From: Cryomorphaceae bacterium
GTDB taxonomy: Bacteria; Bacteroidota; Bacteroidia; Flavobacteriales; Schleiferiaceae
Length of the DNA stretch: 13,236 nt
Direction of reading: 5' to 3'
NCBI GenBank assembly: GCA_003451355.1
Contig: DMDX01000092.1
Location: 1,333-14,568 of the forward strand
Shown: positions 1 through 7,138 of the stretch, piece by piece
Numbering within the stretch: position 1 is the first letter of the stretch
Layout of the letters: the number at the start of each line of letters is the position of its first letter
Position numbers and translations under genes: made by a program
Notes under the pieces: generated by a model
What the model was told of the DNA's origin: nothing
Databases searched by the model: none
The model's input: the letters and a program-made list of their open reading frames with translations, nothing else

Positions 1-829
1 CGGTGAGGACTTCAAGGTGGTCTATGCTGCGCGCTTCGGCCGCCACCGATGCGTCAATTCCCCCGATGCTCTGAAACTGGTTGACGTGCGCTTTGAGCGG
101 AATTCCGCGCTTCGCCGCGGCCTCAGCGAGCCGCAGCAGGTCGCTTGGGCTGAAGTAGTTGGCTTCGCAAAAGACGTCGGCAAAGTCCACGAGACCCTCG
201 TCGGCAAGGGCCGGAAGCCATTGGTCGATGGCCGCATCGACGTATAAATCGTGGTCCGCGTCCTTGGGTAGGGCGTGCAGCGCCAAAAACGTGGCCCACA
301 AGGGCATGGGCTGCAGCTCACGGGCGCGACGTACTACGCGAAGCATTTTGCGTTCCGACTCGAACGTCAGCCCGTAGCCACTCTTGATTTCGGCGGCCAC
401 TGTGCCGGTGGCCCGAGCCGTTTCGAGCCGTTGAAGCAGCGCTTCCAGCAGCTCGGACTCTTCAGCCGCCGCGATGGCAGCTGCGGAATTCAGAATTCCG
501 CCCCCCGCCGCCGCGATGTCGTGGTAGCTGGCACCGTCGAGCCGCATGCGAAACTCGGTCACGCGCGGAGCCGCATACACCAAATGCGTGTGGCTGTCAA
601 TAAACCCCGGAATCATCCATTGGCCGCTGCAGCGTCGAACGTCCCAGCCCGCGTCGTCAGTGGGACAGTCGGTCATCGAGCCAAGAGCCGAAATATGCCC
701 GTCCACGACCTCGACGTACGCATCCTTAATCACGGGAAGCGAAGCCATTTCGGCACCGCAAAGTGGGGTGGTAGCGAGGGGCTGAGGGCTGCCGACTACG
801 CCGGCGAGTTCGGTAAAGCGAATGCGCAT
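1..829 (-). CDS. hutI: Imidazolonepropionase, 3' end cut by window edge
   Basis: Cytoplasmic amidohydrolase of histidine degradation. It hydrolyses 4-imidazolone-5-propanoate to N-formimidoyl-L-glutamate (EC 3.5.2.7). The reverse strand is open from ATG at 829 to the window edge, giving 276 residues of a family usually near 400. Visible family marks are the metal-binding HTH motif in IDSHTHLVY (residues 77-85), the following R89 and GASYHDIA, the GGGI turn (109-112), EIKSGYGL (147-154), the HALP histidine at 185, and KAHVNQFQSIGG (246-257), the form of the third metal-ligand region that I associate with Bacteroidota HutI. The zinc/iron-binding Asp of the C-terminal third lies outside the window. 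The gene is divergent from aroC, with 33 bp between starts. A TACCTTCG box ends 4 nt before the ATG. No other hut gene is visible, so the rest of the pathway must be to the left or elsewhere. Confidence 0.93.
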   Translation of the reverse strand, partial: MRIRFTELAGVVGSPQPLATTPLCGAEMASLPVIKDAYVEVVDGHISALGSMTDCPTDDAGWDVRRCSGQWMIPGFIDSHTHLVYAAPRVTEFRMRLDGASYHDIAAAGGGILNSAAAIAAAEESELLEALLQRLETARATGTVAAEIKSGYGLTFESERKMLRVVRRARELQPMPLWATFLALHALPKDADHDLYVDAAIDQWLPALADEGLVDFADVFCEANYFSPSDLLRLAEAAAKRGIPLKAHVNQFQSIGGIDASVAAEARSIDHLEVLT

Positions 830-830
830 G

Positions 831-853
831 ATACGAAGGTACGCTTCGCGTAT
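831..853. repeat. Inverted repeat in the hutI/aroC divergent promoter
   Basis: CGAAG (834-838) and CTTCG (844-848) are perfect inverted arms around GTACG. With a 2-base slip the symmetry extends outward to ATA (831-833) and TAT (851-853). The left arm lies in the hutI -7 box and the outer right arm reaches the aroC -7 box. It could be an operator for a dimeric regulator that controls both promoters, but 5-bp arms can also arise by chance. Confidence 0.35.
834..841 (-). promoter_or_regulatory. -7 box of hutI promoter (TACCTTCG)
   Basis: Read on the minus strand the sequence is TACCTTCG, one base off the Bacteroidota -7 consensus TAnnTTTG, followed by TATC and then the hutI ATG. The 4-nt spacing puts the expected transcription start at or next to the start codon. 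I see no clear -33 TTG. Identical boxes occur before parA, which supports it as a real element. Confidence 0.6.
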
Positions 854-858
854 TTTTG
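851..858 (+). promoter_or_regulatory. -7 box of aroC promoter (TATTTTTG)
   Basis: TATTTTTG matches the Bacteroidota -7 consensus TAnnTTTG exactly and is followed by AAGG and then the aroC ATG at 863. The AAGG touches the start codon, too close to act as a normal Shine-Dalgarno sequence. A start site at or within a few bases of the ATG is expected. No -33 TTG is seen at the usual distance. Confidence 0.7.
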
Positions 859-862
859 AAGG

Positions 863-1951
863 ATGGCCGGCAACACTTTTGGTACGCAACTTCGCCTCAC
901 CACGTGGGGTGAGTCGCACGGCCCCGCAGTAGGTGGGGTGCTCGACGGATTTCCCGCCGGAATCGCGCTGGACCTCAGCGCCGTCGATGCGGAACTCGAC
1001 CGCCGTAAGCCCCGCGGGGCGGCCGGAACGCCGCGCCGCGAGGCCGATGCCGTCGAATGGCTTTCAGGTATGCATCCTGAGCCCGACGCTCAGGGACGCC
1101 GTCTGAGCCTTGGTACGCCGATCGCCTTTTTGGTGCGGAATTCCAACACCCAATCAGAGGATTACGCTGCCTTGGCGGATGTGTTTCGCCCGGGGCATGC
1201 GGATGCCACCTACCAAACCAAGTACGGAATCCGCGACGTGCGGGGCGGAGGTCGAAGCTCGGCCCGCGAAACCGTGGCACGGGTTATAGCGGGAGCCCTC
1301 GCCAAGCAGCTGCTCGGTCCCGAGGTCACGGTGCGCGCCGCTGTAGAACGCGCGGCGGGAATCTCAGCGAGCGATCCCACGACGTGGGACTGGTCGCTCC
1401 GAGAGCAAAGCGGCGTGGGGTGCCCGGACCTGGTCGCCTCAGCCGCCATCGAAGAAGAAGTTGCGCGCCGTCGCGGCGAAGGCGATTCGGCCGGCGGAGT
1501 GGTCTACCTCGAAGTTCTTGGAGTTCCCGCGGGCTGGGGCGAACCCGTATTTGACAAGCTGCACGCCGTGCTTGGTCATGCACTGCTCAGCATCAATGCC
1601 GTCAAGGGCGTGGAATTTGGGGATGGATTCGCCGGCGCAGACCTGCGCGGCAGCCAGCACAACGATGCACCTGATGCCGACGGAGTCGTGCGCCAAAACC
1701 GCGAAGGTGGAATCACTGGCGGAATCAGCAACGGCCGACCCATCACGGCGCGTATCGCGTTCAAGCCTGTTTCGAGTATTGCTTTAAGTCAAAACGCGTT
1801 AAATGCTGACGGTGAGGTGCAAAATTTAAGCATTTCAGGTCGCCACGACGCGCTCGTGGTTCCGCGTGCGTTGCCCATCGTCGAGGCGATGGCAGCCCTG
1901 ACGCTCGCTGACGCCATGCTCGCACAACGAATTCAATCCCACCAGTTATGA
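863..1951 (+). CDS. aroC: Chorismate synthase
   Basis: Catalyses the last common step of aromatic amino acid synthesis, converting 5-enolpyruvylshikimate-3-phosphate to chorismate with reduced FMN (EC 4.2.3.5). The 362-residue length is normal. The N-terminus carries the expected TTWGESHG (residues 13-20). RPGHADATYQTKYG, the RGGGRSSARET signature, SINAVKGVEFGDGF and GGITGGISNG are all present in family order, and ISGRHD lies near the C-terminus. The start at 863 gives the standard MAGNTFGTQLRLTTWGESHG beginning and lies 4 nt after a TATTTTTG box. The last codons overlap the next gene by 4 bp (ATGA), so aroC leads a three-gene unit. Chorismate synthase has no obvious link to the transporter or envelope protein downstream, so the unit is probably expression-based rather than a pathway. 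Confidence 0.98.
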   Translation: MAGNTFGTQLRLTTWGESHGPAVGGVLDGFPAGIALDLSAVDAELDRRKPRGAAGTPRREADAVEWLSGMHPEPDAQGRRLSLGTPIAFLVRNSNTQSEDYAALADVFRPGHADATYQTKYGIRDVRGGGRSSARETVARVIAGALAKQLLGPEVTVRAAVERAAGISASDPTTWDWSLREQSGVGCPDLVASAAIEEEVARRRGEGDSAGGVVYLEVLGVPAGWGEPVFDKLHAVLGHALLSINAVKGVEFGDGFAGADLRGSQHNDAPDADGVVRQNREGGITGGISNGRPITARIAFKPVSSIALSQNALNADGEVQNLSISGRHDALVVPRALPIVEAMAALTLADAMLAQRIQSHQL

Positions 1952-3330
1952 AGCTTCACCACAAAATTTTGCTCGGAATGGGCGCGGGTCTTCTTTGGGC
2001 CATCGGATCGGCATTTGCAGGTGGAGCCCAGTTCACCGCCGACTGGATCGCGCCATTTGGAACCCTGTTCATCAATGCGCTTAAGTTGATTGCGGTTCCG
2101 CTGGTGCTCTTCAGCATCATCGACGGAGTGGGGCAGTTGGGCGACCCCAAAGCCCTTGGCCGCATAGGCGGCAAGGCGCTCGGACTCTACCTGATTACGA
2201 CACTCGCCGCGATCCTCACAGGCCTCATGGTAGTAAACCTTGTTCAGCCGGGCAAAACTGCGGACCACGCCCAGCGCATGGAAAACCGCCGCGGGTTTGA
2301 GGCCTGGCTCAAGGCCACAGGTAAACCCAGCCCCGACGGCCAGTGGCTGACCGAGGCGACCGCTGCCGACAACGTCGAATCAATGGATGCTTCGCTTGCG
2401 GCCAAAATCGAAACGCTGCAGTCCGGCGACCGCGGTCCCTTGGCCTTTTTGACTGAAATGGTTCCGAGTAACGTATTTGAAGCGCTAAGCGCGGGAAGCA
2501 TGCTGCAAATCATCGTGTTTGCCATCTTCTTTGGCGTCGTCCTGGTGCTGATGCCCCGCGAGCAGACCGACCGTGTTCGTCCGCTCATGGGCCAGCTTTC
2601 GGCGGTGTTTGTCCATATGGTGGTCGTGGTCATGCAGGCTGCGCCCTTTTTTGTCTTTGCGCTGATGGCCGGAACCTTAACTCAGCTCACCGGCGACGAT
2701 CCCGCGCGCCTTCCAAGCCTGATTCAAACGTACGGAACCTACATGCTCACCGTCCTCGGCGGGCTGGCGCTCATTCTCTTCACCGTGTATCCCACCATTG
2801 CATGGTGGTCGACCCGTCGGTTTGGCTGGTCGTGGGCGCGCACTTTTCGCTTCTTTTTCAGCGGAATGCGTCCCGCCCAACTCCTCGCATTCAGCACCTC
2901 ATCATCTGCTGCGACCCTCCCGGTAACGCTGGAGTGCGTCCACGACAACCTCAAAGTCGAAGAGGAGGTCAGCCAATTCACCTTGCCCATCGGAGCCACC
3001 ATCAACATGGACGGAACCAGCCTCTACCAAGCGGTTGCCGTAGTCTTCCTTGCTCAATTTCACCTTATTGACCTGTCGTTCGCCCAGCAGTCCACCATCG
3101 TCTTGACTGCGGTTGCGGCCTCGGTCGGAGCCGCCGCCATCCCCTCAGCCGGCCTCATTATGCTCATCATGGTCTTGGATTCAGTGGGACTCAATCCCGC
3201 ATGGATCGCCCTGATTTTTCCCGTAGACCGCCTACTGGACATGGCCCGCACCGTCATCAACGTCTCGAGTGACGCGGCCGTAGCCATGAACGTAGCCGCC
3301 AGCGAAAACCAATGGCGCGGAGCGGAGTAA
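1948..3330 (+). CDS. Dicarboxylate/amino acid:cation symporter (DAACS family)
   Basis: Inner-membrane secondary transporter of the GltP/GltPh/DctA family, 460 residues, which moves acidic amino acids or C4-dicarboxylates with Na+ or H+. Family marks are the serine-rich re-entrant loop STSSSAATLPVT (316-327), the NMDGT cation-site motif (353-357), the second hairpin around AAIPSAG (396-402), and DRLLDMARTVINVSSD (427-442). Compared with archaeal GltPh, the residues equivalent to D390, D394, R397, T398, N401 and D405 are all kept. The arginine argues for an acidic substrate, so glutamate or aspartate is a better guess than a neutral amino acid. A hydrophilic stretch of about 65 residues (101-168) lies between the third and fourth membrane segments, somewhat longer than in E. 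coli GltP. Its ATG overlaps the aroC stop (ATGA), which implies translational coupling; no separate promoter box is seen. Confidence 0.94.
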   Translation: MKLHHKILLGMGAGLLWAIGSAFAGGAQFTADWIAPFGTLFINALKLIAVPLVLFSIIDGVGQLGDPKALGRIGGKALGLYLITTLAAILTGLMVVNLVQPGKTADHAQRMENRRGFEAWLKATGKPSPDGQWLTEATAADNVESMDASLAAKIETLQSGDRGPLAFLTEMVPSNVFEALSAGSMLQIIVFAIFFGVVLVLMPREQTDRVRPLMGQLSAVFVHMVVVVMQAAPFFVFALMAGTLTQLTGDDPARLPSLIQTYGTYMLTVLGGLALILFTVYPTIAWWSTRRFGWSWARTFRFFFSGMRPAQLLAFSTSSSAATLPVTLECVHDNLKVEEEVSQFTLPIGATINMDGTSLYQAVAVVFLAQFHLIDLSFAQQSTIVLTAVAASVGAAAIPSAGLIMLIMVLDSVGLNPAWIALIFPVDRLLDMARTVINVSSDAAVAMNVAASENQWRGAE

Positions 3331-5225
3331 TGGCCGTCCGACCGTTGCTGGTGGCTGGTTTCTGGTTGCTCGCGTTGGCCGCTGAAGCCCAAGTTCAATT
3401 AGGGGATTGCGACAAAGCAGGAGCTCCTTCTGCGCAAATCCTCAAGGCCGAAGGAGCATTGGCCAAAGGAGACCGCCCGATGGCGCAAGTCTACATGTCC
3501 AGCATTCGCCGCAAGGAGCCGGAATCCATTCACGGTTGGTATCTCGATGCGGAATTGGCGTTGCTCGTAGGCGAAGAGCGCGCCGCCTTGGCCCTTTATG
3601 AAAAAGTCTTCGCGGCCTGCCCCGACTACCTGAGCGACCTGGCCTTTCGAATTGGAGCACTTCACGCGGGCCAAGGAAGGCGCGCCGAGGCCCAGCGGTA
3701 CTGGGCCTCGCCCAACGCCGGGGCGGAGGCCCGGCGTTGGCTTCGCCGCTTTGCGCTTGAAGACTCGCTGCGGGCCCACCCGGTTCCGTTCAACCCCGAG
3801 CCCATCGAAGGCCTGGCCACCTCGGCCGATGAATTTTTGGCGGTTCGAAGCCCCGACGGAAGCAAATGGTACCTCACGCGCCGCCGCAACGTGGTGGACC
3901 GCAAAAGTGGTCCCGCGGCCCGAACCTACCTTGAGGAGGCCTTGTGCGAAGGAATTCCGCAGGAAGGAATCGTCGAAGTCCGCCCCTTGGAGTACCCATT
4001 TAACGCGGGATTGAACGAAGGCGGTCCGTCGGTCAGTGCCGACGACCAGTGGATGGTGCTTACGGTATGCGCGCCCGATGCAAATGGCTACCGCAACTGC
4101 GACCTCTTTGTGGCCCACCGCGAACTCGGCGAATGGTCGATGCTGCGGCGCCTCGACGAAGCGTCCACGCCCACCCACTGGGAATCCCAAGGTGCGCTCT
4201 CGGCCAACGGCGACCGCATCATCTTTTCGAGCGACCGTCCGGGAGGACGCGGCGGACTCGACCTCTGGATCACCCAGCGAAACCCCGACGGATCCTGGAC
4301 GCAGCCCGAAAACCTCGGGCCTGCAATCAATACCGACGGTGACGAGAAATCGCCGTTTTTGCACGCCGACGGCCGGACCCTATTCTTTTCAAGCGACGGC
4401 CACCCAGGAATGGGTGGGCTCGACGTGTTCTACACGAACTGGACCGCGCTCATGCAGCCGATTAACTTGGGCTATCCAATCAACACTGAAGAAGATGAGC
4501 TCGGATTCGGAGTGCACGCCAACGAACCATTGGGCTACTTCAGTCAGCGCCGCGAGGGGAGTGGCTACGACCTGATGCGCTTTGCCCTTCCGGCCGATGC
4601 CGCGGGGCGTCAGGTGGCTTTTGTGCGCGGAACCGTAGACGGCGACCTTCCCGAGGACGGGCGGCCCACCCAAATTCGCATCGAAAACCTCAAAACCAAG
4701 TCCAGCCAGTCGGTGGTGGTGGATGCCACGAGCCGAAGCTTTACCGCCGTAATCGCCCGCGAAGATCTTGCCTCGAGCGTACTTGAACTTGAGCACCCTG
4801 AGCTTGGCTATACGGCGCTCCGCCTGGAGGAATATGTGGATGAGACCGAAGTGCCTGCGTTAGTCGCCCGCAAGGCGGCTCCCGGAACCGAATTTGCCCT
4901 GAGAAGCATTCTCTTTCGCACCGCCAGTTCCGAACTCAGCCCCGAGGACCGACTCGCTCTTGAGGGCTTCGCGCGCTACCTGCAGCGCCATCTGGAGTTC
5001 CGCATCGAAATCCAAGGGCATACCGACAATGTCGGGGCCGCATCTGCCAACTTGGCGCTGTCCCAGGAGCGCGCTCAAAAGGTGCTTGAGCACCTGGTGA
5101 CCTTGGGCATTTCGAGGGCGCTAATGACTGCCAAGGGCTACGGCGCTACGCGGCCAGTGGCAAGCAACCAGACCGAAGAAGGTCGCTCGCGCAACCGTCG
5201 CACGGCCTTCGAAATCTTGCCGTAA
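3330..5225 (+). CDS. OmpA-family envelope protein with TPR-like, PD40 and OmpA C-terminal domains (PorE-like architecture)
   Basis: Predicted exported protein of 631 residues that should be anchored to peptidoglycan. In order it shows a signal peptide (1-21, cut probably after AEA), an alpha-helical TPR-like region (about 35-145), a beta-propeller-type stretch with PD40-like repeats (about 175-420; for example ALSANGDRIIFSSDRPGG and FLHADGRTLFFSSD), a beta-rich carboxypeptidase-regulatory-like segment (about 425-505), and an OmpA C-terminal domain (about 520-631) with GHTDNVG, LSQERAQ and the terminal RSRNRRT. This order matches PorE (PG1058) of the type IX secretion system, but related paralogues of unknown role are common in Bacteroidota. 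Unlike PorE, no lipobox cysteine is seen. I chose ATG 3330 because it overlaps the previous stop as TAATG and begins directly with a signal peptide. An in-frame ATG at 3312 would add six residues. Confidence 0.85.
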   Translation: MAVRPLLVAGFWLLALAAEAQVQLGDCDKAGAPSAQILKAEGALAKGDRPMAQVYMSSIRRKEPESIHGWYLDAELALLVGEERAALALYEKVFAACPDYLSDLAFRIGALHAGQGRRAEAQRYWASPNAGAEARRWLRRFALEDSLRAHPVPFNPEPIEGLATSADEFLAVRSPDGSKWYLTRRRNVVDRKSGPAARTYLEEALCEGIPQEGIVEVRPLEYPFNAGLNEGGPSVSADDQWMVLTVCAPDANGYRNCDLFVAHRELGEWSMLRRLDEASTPTHWESQGALSANGDRIIFSSDRPGGRGGLDLWITQRNPDGSWTQPENLGPAINTDGDEKSPFLHADGRTLFFSSDGHPGMGGLDVFYTNWTALMQPINLGYPINTEEDELGFGVHANEPLGYFSQRREGSGYDLMRFALPADAAGRQVAFVRGTVDGDLPEDGRPTQIRIENLKTKSSQSVVVDATSRSFTAVIAREDLASSVLELEHPELGYTALRLEEYVDETEVPALVARKAAPGTEFALRSILFRTASSELSPEDRLALEGFARYLQRHLEFRIEIQGHTDNVGAASANLALSQERAQKVLEHLVTLGISRALMTAKGYGATRPVASNQTEEGRSRNRRTAFEILP

Positions 5226-5263
5226 TCGCTGCGCCACGGTCAGATACCCACTCACTAGGACGC

Positions 5264-5297
5264 AAAAAAAAACCGCTCGCGGATCGCGAACGGTCTT
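5264..5297 (-). terminator. Intrinsic terminator of rplS, possibly bidirectional
   Basis: A 10-bp stem pairs ACCGCTCGCG (5272-5281) with CGCGAACGGT (5285-5294) around a 3-nt loop, with one G-U type position. On the minus strand the stem is followed by nine T residues (5272-5264), a textbook intrinsic terminator 20-odd bases after the rplS stop. On the plus strand it is followed only by CTTTG, so it may serve the OmpA-family gene less efficiently. Confidence 0.88.
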
Positions 5298-5319
5298 TGA
5301 TGTGTTGGGGCGCGTCGGC

Positions 5320-5667
5320 TTAGTGACGGCGCTCCTTGATGCGTGCGCTCTTACCAGTACGCTCGCGCTGGTAGAAGATGCGTGCACGACGAACCTTACC
5401 GGTCTTGTTGATTTCGATCTTCTCGAGGTTCGGCATGTTCACCGGGAAAATGCGCTCAACGCCCACGGCGCCAGACATTTTGCGGATGGTGAAGGTTTCG
5501 GTCGCACCGGCGCCTACGCGCTGGATTACGTCGCCGCGAAAGAACTGCGTACGCGTCTTTTCACCTTCAACAATTTTGTAGTACACCGTGATGGTGTCTC
5601 CTGCTTTGAACGCAGGGAAGTCCTTCTTGGCGATATAAGTCTCTTGGACGTACTTAATCAGGTCCAT
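5320..5667 (-). CDS. rplS: 50S ribosomal protein L19
   Basis: Component of the large ribosomal subunit at the interface with the small subunit. The 115-residue length is normal. Family sequence is clear throughout: FPAFKAGDTITVYYKIVEGEKTRTQFFRG-type N-terminal barrel, GVERIFPVNMPNLEKIEI, and the basic RRARIFYQRERTGKSARIKERR tail. It has no trmD or rimM neighbour, unlike the arrangement in many other phyla. It follows surA but has its own promoter (5764-5793), a long leader with hairpins and a strong terminator, so it is probably a single-gene transcript. Confidence 0.98.
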   Translation of the reverse strand: MDLIKYVQETYIAKKDFPAFKAGDTITVYYKIVEGEKTRTQFFRGDVIQRVGAGATETFTIRKMSGAVGVERIFPVNMPNLEKIEINKTGKVRRARIFYQRERTGKSARIKERRH

Positions 5668-5763
5668 GGGATCAGTTTTAAACGTTCAAACTGCAACGTG
5701 CTTCACTTTGAAACAGAGGTTGGGTTTGCAAAATCCCCGTTGGCGTAGTTCCTCTAGGGGCGG
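5668..5763 (-). ncRNA. Structured 5' leader of rplS, possible L19 autoregulatory element
   Basis: About 95 nt separate the strong rplS promoter from the start codon, in contrast with the near-leaderless genes around it. Read on the minus strand, AGAGG (near 5755) can pair with CCTCT further on, enclosing a smaller GGG/CCC hairpin. GTTTCAAA can pair with TTTGAAC with one bulged base. A perfect 6-bp hairpin, CAGTTT/AAACTG (5673-5693, 9-nt loop), ends 5 nt before the ATG. The last two compete for the same bases, the pattern expected of a switch. Ribosomal protein leaders that bind their own product are known, and I recall an L19 leader class described for Flavobacteria. A match to that class is not shown here. 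Confidence 0.5.
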
Positions 5764-5793
5764 CAAAGGTAGTAAAAAAACCTTTTTCTCAAA
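5764..5793 (-). promoter_or_regulatory. rplS promoter (-33 TTTG, -7 TACCTTTG)
   Basis: On the minus strand TACCTTTG (5771-5764) is a perfect TAnnTTTG box. TTTG (5793-5790) lies 18 nt upstream, matching the Bacteroidota -33 element, and overlaps the surA stop codon. The spacer is rich in A and T tracts. This is the only promoter in the window with both elements clear, as expected for a highly expressed ribosomal protein gene. Confidence 0.82.
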
Positions 5794-7111
5794 TGCCTGC
5801 GCACTCTGAATACGAGCCGTTGACCTTGAGCGCTGTTTCAGCCTTCTTGCGGGCCACCCATGCGTCCATGGTCTGCTGGCGGCGCTGGTTCTCGACGTAC
5901 TGCTTGAGTAGTGCCAAATCCTGCTTGAGGTTGGCTCGGTGCGGATCAATCTTGTTGCGAAGGTGAATCAATCGAAAGTACTCTTTGCCCTGTGGGTCGC
6001 GCACAAGCGAGGCTTCGCTGAGGTCGTTTACTTCAAGATTTTGAATCGCGTAAAAGATTCCGCGGTCGAGCTGATCCAGGTTGAAGGTCACGTCCATGGT
6101 GTTGGGGTTCAGCATGATTCCGCCGTTGAGCTTGGTCTCTTCGTCTTCTGAAAAGCGCTCAGCCGCTGATTCAAAGCTGAGGGTGCCCGCCTTGATGGCG
6201 GTCCGGATGCTGTCCAAACGACCCTGCGCAATGTCAAGGTCTTTTTGCTCCAGCTTGGGTTTGACCAAGATGTGGCGCAGGTCGAGCTCTTCGCCGCGCT
6301 TGGCCTGGAGTTGGACGATGTGGTATCCGAATTCCGTTTTAAACGGCTTTGAAATTTCGCCCACCTCAAGGTTGTACGACACCGCGTCGAATTCGGTTAC
6401 GAACTGCCCGCGCTTGATGCCTTTGTACTCGCCGCCGTTGCGGTTGGACCCTGGATCTTCTGAGTAGAGGATGGCCATGGTGGCGAAACTTGACCCGTTC
6501 AAAATTCGGGTGCGAAGCTGATCAAGGCGCTCAATGGCTTCCTGCTCAGATTTCTCACTGACCTTGGGGTTTATGATGATTTGAGCGAGCTCGACTTCGG
6601 TTCCGATGAGCGGGAGGGAATCGAGGGGCAAGCCTTTGATGACGTTCTCCACTTCGACCGGGGTGACCTTCACGTTTTCAGTGATGGTGGACTGCATGCG
6701 CTGGGCCGTGAGCTGGTTGCGCATGAGTGGACGCATTTCTTCTTTGATCTCGACCACCGACTTTTTGTAGTATTCCGTAAGGCGGCGCTCGCTACCGATT
6801 TGAGCGATGAGCTGCTCGAGGCGGCGCGAGATGTTGTCGTCGATTTCGGCATCGTCTACGACTACGGAGTCAATGGCCGCATGGTGCACCAGGAGTTTTT
6901 CGAGAATGAGTTCATTGAGCACTTCGCACTCACTTCGGTCTTGGCCCTCGCGCTTGAGGGTTTCTTTCATGATGCTCACGTCGGACTGCAAAATGATCTC
7001 GTTGCCCACCACGGCGACGACCCCGTCGGCAAGCACAGGTTGGGCGAGCGCTATGGTTGCGGTTCCGAAGAAAAGGGCAAGGGCAGTCGTAAAGCGTTGG
7101 GGTAGGAGCAT
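5789..7111 (-). CDS. surA: SurA-like periplasmic peptidylprolyl isomerase/chaperone
   Basis: Predicted periplasmic folding factor for outer-membrane proteins, 440 residues from the chosen start. It has a signal peptide (1-23, ending ALA), a SurA N-terminal chaperone region (about 28-165, starting VVAVVGNEIILQSDV), a first parvulin-type PPIase domain (about 172-272; ELAQIIINPK to EFGYHIVQL), a second parvulin domain (about 276-385; LRHILVKPK onward), and a charged helical tail. The second domain ends in KEYFRLIHL instead of a clean GYHI motif, so it may be less active. ATG 7111 gives a tidy signal peptide and lies 5 nt after a TATGTTTG box. The in-frame ATG at 7123 is part of that box and would add MFAA. 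It follows parA by a 27-bp gap, and its stop overlaps the -33 element of rplS. Confidence 0.92.
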   Translation of the reverse strand: MLLPQRFTTALALFFGTATIALAQPVLADGVVAVVGNEIILQSDVSIMKETLKREGQDRSECEVLNELILEKLLVHHAAIDSVVVDDAEIDDNISRRLEQLIAQIGSERRLTEYYKKSVVEIKEEMRPLMRNQLTAQRMQSTITENVKVTPVEVENVIKGLPLDSLPLIGTEVELAQIIINPKVSEKSEQEAIERLDQLRTRILNGSSFATMAILYSEDPGSNRNGGEYKGIKRGQFVTEFDAVSYNLEVGEISKPFKTEFGYHIVQLQAKRGEELDLRHILVKPKLEQKDLDIAQGRLDSIRTAIKAGTLSFESAAERFSEDEETKLNGGIMLNPNTMDVTFNLDQLDRGIFYAIQNLEVNDLSEASLVRDPQGKEYFRLIHLRNKIDPHRANLKQDLALLKQYVENQRRQQTMDAWVARKKAETALKVNGSYSECAGI

Positions 7112-7116
7112 AGCAG

Positions 7117-7124
7117 CAAACATA
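7117..7124 (-). promoter_or_regulatory. -7 box of surA promoter (TATGTTTG)
   Basis: TATGTTTG on the minus strand is an exact TAnnTTTG match, followed by CTGCT and the ATG at 7111. It contains an upstream in-frame ATG, which decides the start choice: if transcription begins near 7111, the upstream ATG is not in the mRNA. A longer transcript from the parA promoter would include both. Confidence 0.6.
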
Positions 7125-7138
7125 CGGAATGAGAGGTG

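Noticed and set aside
483..501. Perfect inverted repeat GCGGAATTC-A-GAATTCCGC, with related GGAATTCC words at 97-108, near 1138 and near 3953
   Set aside because: All lie inside coding frames and are explained by codon choice for Gly-Ile/Asn-Ser-type pairs (GGA ATT, AAT TCC). There is no regular spacing or intergenic copy.
275..859. 194-codon plus-strand open frame opposite hutI
   Set aside because: The minus strand encodes a clear HutI with catalytic motifs. The plus frame has no recognisable family and no promoter box.
2248..2452. Longer hydrophilic loop in the DAACS transporter as a possible inserted domain
   Set aside because: Bacteroidota members of the family often have an extended loop here, and I see no separate domain motif in it.
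3399..4364. Long 321-codon open frame on the minus strand
   Set aside because: It is antisense to the OmpA-family gene, with low-complexity basic composition and no recognisable domain. The plus-strand protein has clear domains, so this is a shadow frame in GC-rich DNA.
5699..5715. parS-like inverted sequence TGCTTCACTTTGAAACA in the rplS leader
   Set aside because: It has one extra central base and lacks the invariant central CG of parS (TGTTNCACGTGAAACA). It is better explained as part of the leader stem.
5772..5788. A/T tracts after surA that resemble a terminator tail
   Set aside because: AAAAA/TTTTT has only GG between the halves and no GC stem. The tracts fall in the rplS -33 to -7 spacer, so promoter function explains them.
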